Source of the DNA: JAJYRX01 sp041655275
Lineage (GTDB): Bacteria; Pseudomonadota; Gammaproteobacteria; Burkholderiales; Burkholderiaceae_B
Direction of reading: 5' to 3'
Assembly (NCBI GenBank): GCA_041655275.1
Contig: JBBAFU010000010.1
Coordinates: forward strand, 55,627-119,626
DNA length: 64,000 bases
The position numbers and the translations under genes were made by a program. The notes below the pieces were generated by a model. It saw only the letters and a list, made by a program, of their open reading frames with translations. It did no database searches and was not told the origin of the DNA. Of this stretch, positions 28,280-36,584 are shown piece after piece; position 1 is the first letter of the stretch, and every line of letters starts with the position of its first letter.

Positions 28280-29140
28280 TCAGAGCGCGGTTCTGCGATG
28301 CCGGGCGCAGCGCCATAGCAGGCGCAGCCAGTCGGCCTTGCCCAGGGTGGGGCGATGCACGAACACGTCATAGTGTAATTCGTCCAGGCGTTCAAGGATG
28401 CGCAAGCCCCCAAGGACAACCAGGCGCAGCTCGAGACCGATGCGGCCGGGCAGCGTGTCGGCGAGCGGCATGCCCTGGAGCAGCTGGCTGCGCGCCTGCG
28501 CCACCTGGCCACGCATCAGCGCTTCCCAGCGCGGGTCCGGGGGCAGGGGTCGGGACGATTGGACGCGACGCCCGATATCCGATTCATCCAGGCCGGCCGC
28601 CGCCAGACGGTCCAGGGGTACATATACCCGGCCCTTGTGCCAGTCCAGTGCCACATCCTGCCAGAAGTTGGTCAGCTGCAGCCCGGTACAGATGGCGTCC
28701 GAAGCCGCGTGCAGCGCCGGCCTGTCCTGTTCATACAGGGCCAGCATGATGCGCCCCACGGGGTTGGCCGAGCGGCGACAATAGTCGAACAGCGCGGCGT
28801 CGTCGCGATAGCGTGTCTGGTGTACATCCTGTTCGAAGGCCGACAGCAGGTCCAGGAAGGGAGTGATGTCCAGCGCATGCCGGCGTATCGTCGCCGCCAG
28901 TGGCGTGAAGACGGCGGCCGGGGCGGCATCGCCCGTGACGGGACGGCCATCGGCGATGGCATGCAGGCTGTGGCGATAGGCTGCCAGCCGGGCCAGTCTC
29001 TTTTCGGGGCCGGCATCGCCTTCATCCGCAATATCGTCGGCCGATCGGGCAAAATGATAGACATGGCTGACCGCTGCGCGCAGATGCCGCGGCAGCAGCA
29101 GTGATGCCACGGGAAAGTTTTCGTAGTGATCGACGGCCAT
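28280..29140 (-). CDS. hpnC: Hydroxysqualene synthase HpnC
   Basis: HpnC hydrolyses presqualene diphosphate to hydroxysqualene. The 286-residue protein has ENFPVASLLLPRHLR at the N-terminus, the first motif ARSADDIADEGD (D35, D36, D39) and the second FWQDVALDWHKGRVYVP. I chose ATG 29140, where family similarity begins; an in-frame GTG at 29179 would add 13 unrelated residues. A TATACT box ends 8 nt before the ATG with no ribosome binding site. It is the first gene of hpnC-hpnD-hpnE and is divergent from alr. Confidence 0.93.
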   Translation of the reverse strand: MAVDHYENFPVASLLLPRHLRAAVSHVYHFARSADDIADEGDAGPEKRLARLAAYRHSLHAIADGRPVTGDAAPAAVFTPLAATIRRHALDITPFLDLLSAFEQDVHQTRYRDDAALFDYCRRSANPVGRIMLALYEQDRPALHAASDAICTGLQLTNFWQDVALDWHKGRVYVPLDRLAAAGLDESDIGRRVQSSRPLPPDPRWEALMRGQVAQARSQLLQGMPLADTLPGRIGLELRLVVLGGLRILERLDELHYDVFVHRPTLGKADWLRLLWRCARHRRTAL

Positions 29141-29148
29141 GGGCGCAC

Positions 29149-29154
29149 AGTATA
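29149..29154 (-). promoter_or_regulatory. -10 box of hpnC, 8 nt from the start codon
   Basis: On the minus strand the sequence reads TATACT-GTGCGCCC-ATGGCC. Nearly the same arrangement, TATACT-GTGCGCC-ATGGCC, occurs before rng at 63.79 kb. No convincing -35 is seen. It would give a leaderless or nearly leaderless mRNA. Confidence 0.4.
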
Positions 29155-29181
29155 CCGGCAGCGGCGTCGTCCGCCACACTG

Positions 29182-29209
29182 TTCACCCTGGCCCGAAGTG
29201 GTTTAGACT
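29182..29209 (+). promoter_or_regulatory. Possible promoter of alr
   Basis: TTCACC (29182-29187) and TAGACT (29204-29209) with a 16-nt spacer lie 22 nt before the GTG start of alr. The hpnC -10 box on the other strand is 30-60 nt away, so the two genes share a compact divergent control region. Confidence 0.35.
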
Positions 29210-29231
29210 CTGGTTTGCATTGGAGAAGCTT

Positions 29232-30389
29232 GTGCCGCGCCCCATTCGTCTTGATCTGTCGTTTTCCGCCCTCGAGCACAACCTGCAAGAGGTCATCCGG
29301 CGTCTGGAGGCGGGCCGCCGGTCCGATGCCGGCCTGCGTCCTCCCGCTTCACGTCCCCCTGTTTCACGTCCTCATATCTGGGGCGTGGTCAAGGCCAATG
29401 CCTATGGGCATGGGCTGGAATTGGCCGTCGGGGCGCTGGCTGCGGCCGACGGCCTGGCCATGCTTGATCTGGAAGAGGCCGTACGTGCCCGCCAGGCCGG
29501 CTGGCAGGGGCCCATCATGTTGCTCGAAGGCTTTTTTCAGCCACAGGATATTGCCGTCCTGCGCCGGCATGGCCTGTCCGCCGTGATTCATTGCAGCGAG
29601 CAGCTGGACATGCTGGAACAGTCCGAACCCGGGCCGGCGCTGGATGCATGGGTCAAACTCAACGTGGGCATGAATCGTCTGGGCTTTGCGCCGTCGGCAT
29701 ATGTTGCGGCATGGGATCGCGCCCGGGCGCTGCATGCTCGCGGGGTGCTCGCCACGGTAGGGCGCATGTCGCACTTCTCTCGCGCCGATGACGATGATGT
29801 GGTCACGGCGGCGCAGCGCCAGTGCTTCCTGGACGTGACGCGCGGGCTGGACGGGCCGGTTTCCATCTGCAATTCTGCGGCCACGCTCAATGATGTCTGG
29901 CATGATGCAGCGCTGGGTGATTCGCAGTGGGTGCGCCCCGGTGTCTGCCTGTACGGCGGCTCGCCGTTTGCCACGCGCAGTGCGGCCGGGCTCGGCCTGC
30001 GTCCGGTCCAGACGCTGCACTCGCAGCTGCTTGCTGTGCACGATCTGGCGGCGGGTGCGCCCGTGGGTTACGGCCATCAGTTCGTTGCGCCGCAGGCCAT
30101 GCGCGTGGGCATCGTGGCCTGTGGCTATGCCGACGGCTACCCGCGTCATGCGCCCAATGGCACGCCGGTAACCGTCGCGGGTGTGCGCACCCGCCTGCTG
30201 GGCCGGGTGTCCATGGACATGCTGGCCGTGGATCTCGATCCGGTGCCCACGGCTGCTGCGGGCGCACCGGTGGTGCTGTGGGGCGAGGGCGGGCCGTCGG
30301 TTGACGAGGTTGCCCGTGCGGCCGATACCATTGGCTATGAGCTCATGTGCGCCGTGGCGCCACGCGTGCCGCGTCGCGAAGTCAAATGA
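29232..30389 (+). CDS. alr: Alanine racemase
   Basis: Alr interconverts L- and D-alanine with PLP, supplying D-alanine for peptidoglycan. The PLP lysine is K54 in GVVKANAYGHG and the catalytic tyrosine is Y280 in PVGYGHQF. The start is GTG, fixed by GGAG six nt upstream and by the family beginning PRPIRLDLS. At 385 residues it is somewhat longer than usual, because residues about 28-48 hold an Arg/Pro/Ser-rich insert encoded by a 15-bp tandem repeat just before the PLP lysine strand. I cannot tell whether it is the biosynthetic (Alr) or catabolic (DadX) paralogue. Confidence 0.95.
   Translation: MPRPIRLDLSFSALEHNLQEVIRRLEAGRRSDAGLRPPASRPPVSRPHIWGVVKANAYGHGLELAVGALAAADGLAMLDLEEAVRARQAGWQGPIMLLEGFFQPQDIAVLRRHGLSAVIHCSEQLDMLEQSEPGPALDAWVKLNVGMNRLGFAPSAYVAAWDRARALHARGVLATVGRMSHFSRADDDDVVTAAQRQCFLDVTRGLDGPVSICNSAATLNDVWHDAALGDSQWVRPGVCLYGGSPFATRSAAGLGLRPVQTLHSQLLAVHDLAAGAPVGYGHQFVAPQAMRVGIVACGYADGYPRHAPNGTPVTVAGVRTRLLGRVSMDMLAVDLDPVPTAAAGAPVVLWGEGGPSVDEVARAADTIGYELMCAVAPRVPRREVK
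29337..29375 (+). repeat. In-frame 15-bp tandem repeat inside alr
   Basis: Two full units starting CGTCC and ending TTCA (29337-29351, 29352-29366) and a partial third (29367-29375) encode RPPAS, RPPVS and RPHIW. The unit length is a multiple of three, so copy number can change without a frameshift. Confidence 0.65.
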
Positions 30390-30406
30390 TCTGAAGAGGA
30401 TTCAAG

Positions 30407-31123
30407 GTGAAGAACAAGTGTGTAGTGGTCACCGGTGCCACCAAGGGCATCGGCTGGGCCGTCAGCCAGCTGCTGGCCGATCAGGGCGCTCACGTCGTGG
30501 GGCTGGCACGTCAGGTGCAGGATATCGATTTTCCGGGCTATCTGTATGCCTGCGACCTGTCCGATGCCAATGCCACCGAGGATATGCTGCGCCTGATCCG
30601 CGAGAAGTACCCGGTCGATGCCGTCGTCAACAATATCGGTCTGGTTGTGCCCGATACCTTGGGCGAGATCGATCTGGCGACGCTGCGACAGGTGCTGGAA
30701 ATGAATGTACGTGTCACCGTCCAGGTGACCCAGGCCTTTGTGGCGTCCATGAAGGCCAGACGCGAGGGCCGTATCGTGAACATCGGCAGCCGCGTCGCCT
30801 ACGGGAGCCTGAACCGCAGCAGCTACGCCGCTGCCAAGGCGGCGGTGAACGGGCTTACCTATACCTGGGCCCTGGAGCTGGCGCCGTATGGCATCACGGT
30901 CAACACCGTGGCGCCGGGGCCCGTGGATACCGAATTGTTCCGCGCCAATCATCCGGCGGGCAGCGATGCCGAGAAGGCGGCCCTGGCGCGCATTCCCATG
31001 GGTCGCCTGGCCCAGCCCGGCGATGTGGCCGGCGCAGTCGCCTTCCTGCTGAGCGACGCTGCGGCCTATATCACGGGCCAGGTGCTGGGTGTGGATGGCG
31101 GCAGCACCATCAACGGCCGCTGA
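30407..31123 (+). CDS. SDR family NAD(P)-dependent oxidoreductase
   Basis: A classical short-chain dehydrogenase of 238 residues. The cofactor loop is VVTGATKGIGWAV (about residues 7-19), the NNIG motif is present, and the catalytic residues are Ser in NIGSR and Tyr/Lys in SSYAAAKAAV. The C-terminus VDGGSTINGR is typical. Start is GTG with AGAGGA upstream, 17 nt after alr. The substrate is unknown; FabG-like ketoacyl reductases and sugar alcohol dehydrogenases share this pattern. Confidence 0.88.
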   Translation: MKNKCVVVTGATKGIGWAVSQLLADQGAHVVGLARQVQDIDFPGYLYACDLSDANATEDMLRLIREKYPVDAVVNNIGLVVPDTLGEIDLATLRQVLEMNVRVTVQVTQAFVASMKARREGRIVNIGSRVAYGSLNRSSYAAAKAAVNGLTYTWALELAPYGITVNTVAPGPVDTELFRANHPAGSDAEKAALARIPMGRLAQPGDVAGAVAFLLSDAAAYITGQVLGVDGGSTINGR

Positions 31124-31135
31124 GGCGCGGGCGTC

Positions 31136-32488
31136 ATGGCCATCCGGCCCAGGACCCGTTATGTGTGCTCGGAATGCGGCTCCAGCCAGCCCAAGTGGGA
31201 AGGCCGCTGTCCCGACTGCCGGCAGTGGAACACGATGGTCGAGACGGTGGATGCCGCCGCCGGCCATCGTTTTGCCTCGCTGGCCGGCAGCACGCCCGTG
31301 CAGCGCCTGTCGGAAGTCCAGGCGCGCGAGCAGCCGCGCCTGCCCACCGGCATCGAGGAATTCGATCGCGTGCTGGGCGGCGGCATTGTCCGCGGTGCGG
31401 TCGTGCTCATCGGGGGTGATCCCGGCATCGGCAAGTCAACCTTGCTGCTGCAGGCGCTGGTGGCGCTGTCGCAGCGCGCCGGCGTGCTGTATGTGAGTGG
31501 CGAAGAGTCTGCCGAACAGGTGGCCCTGCGTGCGCGCCGCCTGGAGGTGCAGACCGACAGGCTGGATCTGCTGACGGAAATCCGCCTGGAAGGCATTCTG
31601 GACGCCCTGCGCGAGCACAGGCCGGCCGTGGCCGTCATCGATTCCATACAGACGCTGTACTCGGCTGCACTGCCGGCGGCGCCCGGCTCGGTATCGCAGG
31701 TGCGCGAATGCGCGGCCCAGCTGACGCGCCTGGCCAAGCAGACCGGCACCTCGCTGGTGCTCATCGGCCATGTCACCAAGGACGGTGCCCTGGCAGGCCC
31801 GCGCGTGCTCGAGCACATGGTCGATACGGTGCTGTATTTCGAAGGCGATGCGCATTCTTCCTATCGGCTGGTGCGCGCCATCAAGAACCGCTTTGGCGCT
31901 GTCAACGAGCTGGGGGTCTTCGCCATGACGGATCGCGGCCTGCGCGGCGTCAACAATCCTTCGGCGCTGTTTCTTTCCCATCATCCCGATCACGTGGCAG
32001 GTTCCTGCGTCATGGCCACCCAGGAAGGCACGCGCCCGCTGCTCGTGGAGATCCAGGCGCTGGTCGACGGCAATACTGCGCCCAATCCGCGCCGGCTCAG
32101 CCTGGGGCTGGAAGGCAATCGCCTGTCCATGCTGCTGGCGGTGCTGCACCGCCATGCCGGGCTTGCCACCCATGATCAGGACGTGTTCGTGAACGCCGTG
32201 GGCGGCGTGCGCGTCACCGAGCCGGCGTCCGATCTGGCGGTGCTGCTCGCCATTGTCTCGTCGCTGCGTGACCGGCCCCTGCCGCGCGGGCTGGTCGTCT
32301 TTGGCGAGGTGGGGCTGGCGGGTGAAATCCGGCCGGCGGCACGGGGCCAGGAGCGGCTGCGCGAAGCGGCCAAGCTGGGTTTTGGCACAGCCCTGATTCC
32401 CCGCGCCAATGCCCCGCGCCAGCCCATAGAGGGTCTGGAGATCTGGCCGGTGAACCGTGTGGAATCGGCGCTCGAGCGTCTGGCATGA
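31136..32488 (+). CDS. radA: DNA repair protein RadA
   Basis: RadA (Sms) is a DnaB-like helicase that promotes branch migration during recombination. The 450-residue protein has an N-terminal four-cysteine zinc finger (C11, C14, C25, C28), Walker A GGDPGIGKST (K100), the RadA-specific KNRFGAVNELGVF motif and a C-terminal Lon-protease-like domain (about 290-450). It starts 12 nt after the SDR gene and overlaps the TauE gene by 4 nt. Confidence 0.97.
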   Translation: MAIRPRTRYVCSECGSSQPKWEGRCPDCRQWNTMVETVDAAAGHRFASLAGSTPVQRLSEVQAREQPRLPTGIEEFDRVLGGGIVRGAVVLIGGDPGIGKSTLLLQALVALSQRAGVLYVSGEESAEQVALRARRLEVQTDRLDLLTEIRLEGILDALREHRPAVAVIDSIQTLYSAALPAAPGSVSQVRECAAQLTRLAKQTGTSLVLIGHVTKDGALAGPRVLEHMVDTVLYFEGDAHSSYRLVRAIKNRFGAVNELGVFAMTDRGLRGVNNPSALFLSHHPDHVAGSCVMATQEGTRPLLVEIQALVDGNTAPNPRRLSLGLEGNRLSMLLAVLHRHAGLATHDQDVFVNAVGGVRVTEPASDLAVLLAIVSSLRDRPLPRGLVVFGEVGLAGEIRPAARGQERLREAAKLGFGTALIPRANAPRQPIEGLEIWPVNRVESALERLA

Positions 32489-33255
32489 CGCTTTTCATCC
32501 TGGGCGCGCTGGCGGCGGGCGGCCTCATCGGTTTCATCGGCGGTCTGCTCGGCATTGGCGGTGGCCTGCTGGCCATCCCGCTGCTGGGACTGGTGCTGGG
32601 CATGGACCAGCATCTTGCCCAGGGTACGGCGCTGGTCATGGTGCTGCCCGCCGTGCTCCTGTCGATACGACAGTATCACCAGCGCGCCCGCATCGATCTG
32701 CGCGCCGCAGCGCTCGGCGGCCTGGCCAGCATCATCTTCACCTGGGTGGGCGCCAGGATTGCACTGGGGCTGGATGCCTGGCTGCTGCGCCAATGCTATG
32801 CCGGCTTCATCCTGTGCATCGCGCTGTTCTATTTTCACCAGAGCAGCCGGCGCCCGCGTATCATGGCCCGGCGCCGGCGCCGGCAGACGGCACTGACGCC
32901 GCCCCCCGGCTGGTTTGCCGTGCTGGGCATGGTGGGCGGGCTCACGGGCGGGCTGTTCGGCGTGGGCGGTTCCGTCATAGTCGTGCCCGCGCTCACGCTC
33001 TTCCTGCGCTATTCCCAGACGCGCGCCCAGGCGCTGGCATTGAGCATGATAGTGCCCGGTACGGCGGTCGCCATGGTGACGTACGCCGCGCATGCGCAGG
33101 TGGACTGGGTTGTGGGCCTGTCGCTGGCCCTGGGCAGTATCGTCATGGTGCCGCTGGGTGTGCGCCTGGCCCATGGCCTGCCCGAACCGCGCCTCAAGCT
33201 CATCTTTGCCTGTATGCTCTTGCTGATCATGGTCATGCTGCTTTTCAGGGTCTGA
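32485..33255 (+). CDS. TauE/SafE family sulfite exporter-like permease
   Basis: A 256-residue integral membrane protein with about eight helices arranged in two repeats, each starting with a glycine-rich segment: GGLIGFIGGLLGIGGGLLAIPLL-like at about residue 12 and GMVGGLTGGLFGVGGSVIVVP at about 152. This is the TauE/SafE (DUF81) signature. Members move sulfonates, sulfite or other anions; the substrate here is unknown. It overlaps radA by 4 nt. Confidence 0.88.
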   Translation: MTLFILGALAAGGLIGFIGGLLGIGGGLLAIPLLGLVLGMDQHLAQGTALVMVLPAVLLSIRQYHQRARIDLRAAALGGLASIIFTWVGARIALGLDAWLLRQCYAGFILCIALFYFHQSSRRPRIMARRRRRQTALTPPPGWFAVLGMVGGLTGGLFGVGGSVIVVPALTLFLRYSQTRAQALALSMIVPGTAVAMVTYAAHAQVDWVVGLSLALGSIVMVPLGVRLAHGLPEPRLKLIFACMLLLIMVMLLFRV

Positions 33256-33259
33256 GTGG

Positions 33260-35758
33260 ATGGATTGGCTGTATTTCTTTCTTGTTGCGGGTGCGCGCGC
33301 CCTGCGTCGCGACTGGCGTTCCGGCGAGTTGCGCCTGCTGGCGCTGGTGATTGCCGTGGCGGCAGTCTCCAGCGTCGCCTTTCTGGCCAAGCGCGTCGAG
33401 CATGCGCTGGATCGGGATGCCAGCCAGATGCTGGGCGGCGACCTGGTGCTGGGCAGTGGTCAGCCCCTGCCGCCGGATTTCGCCCGGGAGGCGGCCAGGC
33501 TGGGTCTCGCCATGGCCACGACCATGGAGTTTCCGTCCATGCTCATGCAGGACGAAGACAGCCAGCTGGTGGCTGTGAAGGCCGTCTCGGGCGACTATCC
33601 ATTGCGCGGCAAGGTGCGCCTGCAGGACGTGGAGGCGGGTCGGGGCGGGCGGGCCGTCGATGGCGGGCCGCCATCCGGCGAGCTGTGGGTCGATCCGCAG
33701 CTGCTCGGCTTGCTGGCCCTGACGCCGGGCGACACCGTCATGCTGGGCGAAAGCCGCTTTCTGCTCGCGGCAGGGCTTGCGCATGAGCCCGATCGCAGCC
33801 TGCGTTTCGTGAATGTGGCACCGCGTGTCCTCATGAACCTGGATGACCTGGCGGCGACCGGCCTGCTGGGGCCGGGCGCCCGCGTGCGCCATCAGCTGCT
33901 GCTGGCGGGCGAACCGTCGGCGGTATCGGCATTCGAGCGCTGGGTGGCGCCGCAGCTGGCATCCGGCCAGCAATTGCAGACGCTGGAAAACAGCCGGCCG
34001 GAACTGCAGAATACGCTGGATCGGGGGCGGCAGTTCCTGAGTCTGGTGGCCCTGCTGACCGTGATGCTGGCCGGGGTCGCCGTGGCCCTGGCCGCCCGTC
34101 GTCACTATTTGCGCCAGGGCGATGGCATGGCGGTGCTGCGCTGTCTGGGTGCATCGCGCGGGCGGCTTGGCGCCATGGTGCTGGGCGAAGGCGTTTTGCT
34201 GGCGATGCTGGCCTCCGTACTGGGCCTGATGCTGGCGGGCGGCATTCAGGCCGGCCTGTCGACGCTGGTGCATCACTGGCTTGACGTCAGTCTGCCGGCA
34301 CCCGGCTGGCTGCCCGTGCTCCAGGGGCTGGCCACCGGCTTGTTGCTGCTGCTCGGGTTTGCCATGGTGCCGCTGCTCGCGCTGCGCCGGGTGGCGCCCC
34401 TGCGCGTGTTCCATCGCGATGCCGCCAGTCTGGCCGGTCAGCGGCGCCAGACGCTTCTCGCTGGCTTTCTGGCCGGCCTTGCACTCCTGCTGGTGGTGGC
34501 CGGTGACTTGCGTCTGGGGCTGGTGCTTGCCGGCGGCTTCTTGCTGGCAATCGCCGTCTTTGCCGTGGCGGCGGCAGCCCTGCTGGGTGTTGCAGCCCTG
34601 GCACGTCGTCAGGTGCAGCGCCATGCCTTGCTGCGTCTGACGCTGGCGGGGCTGGCGCGCCGGCGCAGCCTGACGGTTGTACAGGTCTGCGCCCTGTCCC
34701 TGGGTCTGGCCATATTGCTGCTGCTCGCACTCACGCGCAATGATTTGCTGCGCGGCTGGCAGGCGACGATTCCCCCGGATGCGCCCAATGCCTTTCTCAT
34801 CAATGTGCAGGACGATCAGCGCGAGGATCTGGCCGCCATACTGCAGGCCCGCGGCCTGGGCGATCCCGTGCTCATGCCCATGGTGCGCGCCCGCCTGCTC
34901 ACCATCAACGAGCGGCCGGTTTCGGCCGATGATTATGAGGACGAGCGTGCGCGCTCCATGGTGAACCGCGACTTCAACCTGTCCTGGCGTGACGATCTGC
35001 CGGCGAGCAATCGTCTGGCGCGCGGCCGCTGGCTGGATCCGGCGGCGGCCGAGGCGTCCATAGAGTCGGGCATGGCGCGTACCCTGGGCCTGGCCGTGGG
35101 CGATCATCTGCGCTTCGAGATCGCGGGCCGCATCCATGATGTGGAGATCGTCGGCCTGCGCGATGTGAAGTGGGATTCCTTCGAGGTCAACTTCTTTGCC
35201 CTGCTGTCGGAGTCGGTGCTGCGCGATGCGCCGGGTACCTGGCTGACTTCGCTGCGCCTGCCCGAAGATTCGGCATCCCTGCAGCGCGAGCTGCTCGCCC
35301 GCTTCCCGAACGTGACCGTGTTCGACATCGACACCATACTGGCGCAGGTCCAGGCGGTGCTGGATCAGGTGATTCTTGCCGTGCAGCTGCTGTTCCTGTT
35401 CACCGTGGCAGCGGGCCTGGTGGTGCTTTCCACCGCGTTTCTGGCCAGCCGTGACGAGCGCATGCACGAGATCGCGCTGCTGCGCACACTGGGTGCCAGT
35501 GCGCGCCAGCTGCGGCGCAGCCTGGATCTGGAGCTGCTTCTGCTGGGCTTGCTCTCGGGCTTGCTGGCTGCCGGTGCCGCCATAGCACTCGCGCAGTTGC
35601 TGGCAGGACAGGTGTTTGATTTCGAGTTTGACCTGCCCTGGTGGCCGTGGCCCCTGGCGGGTCTTGCAGGCATGGGGCTGGCGGTGCTGGGCGGGCGGAT
35701 AGCCCTGGCAGGCATACTTGCCACGCCGCCCATCAGCAGCCTGCGCCAGCTGGCCTGA
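33260..35758 (+). CDS. Large FtsX-like ABC transporter permease (YbbP type)
   Basis: An 832-residue inner-membrane protein. One membrane helix lies near the N-terminus (about 20-45), then a periplasmic domain (about 50-250), a block of helices (about 255-480), a second periplasmic domain (about 500-680) and a final FtsX domain (about 690-820) with LLRTLGASARQLRRS. This 'two MacB-core plus FtsX' layout is that of YbbP-like permeases. Those usually sit beside a YbbA ATPase, but none is adjacent here. It starts 4 nt after the TauE stop. Function unproven; relatives are linked to lipoprotein or lipid extraction. Confidence 0.87.
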   Translation: MDWLYFFLVAGARALRRDWRSGELRLLALVIAVAAVSSVAFLAKRVEHALDRDASQMLGGDLVLGSGQPLPPDFAREAARLGLAMATTMEFPSMLMQDEDSQLVAVKAVSGDYPLRGKVRLQDVEAGRGGRAVDGGPPSGELWVDPQLLGLLALTPGDTVMLGESRFLLAAGLAHEPDRSLRFVNVAPRVLMNLDDLAATGLLGPGARVRHQLLLAGEPSAVSAFERWVAPQLASGQQLQTLENSRPELQNTLDRGRQFLSLVALLTVMLAGVAVALAARRHYLRQGDGMAVLRCLGASRGRLGAMVLGEGVLLAMLASVLGLMLAGGIQAGLSTLVHHWLDVSLPAPGWLPVLQGLATGLLLLLGFAMVPLLALRRVAPLRVFHRDAASLAGQRRQTLLAGFLAGLALLLVVAGDLRLGLVLAGGFLLAIAVFAVAAAALLGVAALARRQVQRHALLRLTLAGLARRRSLTVVQVCALSLGLAILLLLALTRNDLLRGWQATIPPDAPNAFLINVQDDQREDLAAILQARGLGDPVLMPMVRARLLTINERPVSADDYEDERARSMVNRDFNLSWRDDLPASNRLARGRWLDPAAAEASIESGMARTLGLAVGDHLRFEIAGRIHDVEIVGLRDVKWDSFEVNFFALLSESVLRDAPGTWLTSLRLPEDSASLQRELLARFPNVTVFDIDTILAQVQAVLDQVILAVQLLFLFTVAAGLVVLSTAFLASRDERMHEIALLRTLGASARQLRRSLDLELLLLGLLSGLLAAGAAIALAQLLAGQVFDFEFDLPWWPWPLAGLAGMGLAVLGGRIALAGILATPPISSLRQLA

Positions 35759-35774
35759 ACCCGGTTGAATCCGT

Positions 35775-36518
35775 ATGAATACGGCAGACCTGCGCGTACG
35801 AGTGGATAGACACTTCGGTGCCGTCCATGACGCCGCCTGCCTGGGCGATGTGGACGAGACGCTGTTCGAGCCGGCCAATGCCGCCCTGCGGGCCCGCCCG
35901 GTGAGCGAAGGCGGGCGCCAGGCGGCGTGGTTCGTTCATCTTGATGGATACGGCGGCGGGCTGGACGGTGTCTTGCGTCATTACCGGCGCGGCGGTCTGG
36001 TTGCCCGCCTGAGCCGTGAAAGCTATCTGTGGTGCGGCGCACGCGCGACGCGCTCCTTTGCGGAATTTCATTTGCTGGCCGACATGCATGCGCAGGGTCT
36101 GGCCGTGCCCCGTCCGCTGGCGGCCGCCTGGTGGCGTGCGGGCCTGTGCTATCGCGCGGCACTCATCACCGCGCGCATCCCGGGTGCCCGCCCCTTGTCC
36201 GCCTGGCTTCAGGCGCCGGTGGACGTCTCGCTGGCGCGGGGCGTTGCCCGGGCGATTGCCGCCATGCACACGGCCGGTGTCTGGCATGCCGACCTGAATG
36301 CCACCAATATCCTGATCGATGGTGAAGACAGGGTATGGCTGATCGATTTCGACAAGGCCAGGCGCGGGCCGGTGAGCGCGCGCCGGCGACAGGCCAATCT
36401 GGCGCGCCTGCGCCGTTCCATGCGCAAGCTGGGCGGGGCGCCGGCCGATGTGTGGTGGAAAGGCGTCAACGAGGCCTATCTGCAGGCCGGGACAGAGAAT
36501 TTCGTCCGCCCGGGATGA
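35775..36518 (+). CDS. kdkA: 3-deoxy-D-manno-octulosonic acid kinase (KdkA)
   Basis: KdkA phosphorylates position 4 of the Kdo residue on lipid A in organisms with a single Kdo, such as Haemophilus and Bordetella. The 247-residue protein has the WaaP/Rio kinase-like motifs HADLNATNILID (H171, D173) and LIDFDKARRGP (D191, D193), and the RESYLWCGARATRSFAEFHLL region typical of KdkA. It lies 16 nt after the FtsX-like permease and before the pot operon. It implies a mono-Kdo, phosphorylated inner core. Confidence 0.9.
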   Translation: MNTADLRVRVDRHFGAVHDAACLGDVDETLFEPANAALRARPVSEGGRQAAWFVHLDGYGGGLDGVLRHYRRGGLVARLSRESYLWCGARATRSFAEFHLLADMHAQGLAVPRPLAAAWWRAGLCYRAALITARIPGARPLSAWLQAPVDVSLARGVARAIAAMHTAGVWHADLNATNILIDGEDRVWLIDFDKARRGPVSARRRQANLARLRRSMRKLGGAPADVWWKGVNEAYLQAGTENFVRPG

Positions 36519-36584
36519 AAAAGCCGTATCATCTTGGCCTTCAATCCCGGGCAAAGCCCACTCCGACATCCTGGGGAGTCCAAC

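Noticed and set aside
33245..35878. Long Gln/His-rich frame antisense to the FtsX-like permease
   Set aside because: The plus-strand frame has clear membrane segments and family motifs; the antisense one does not.
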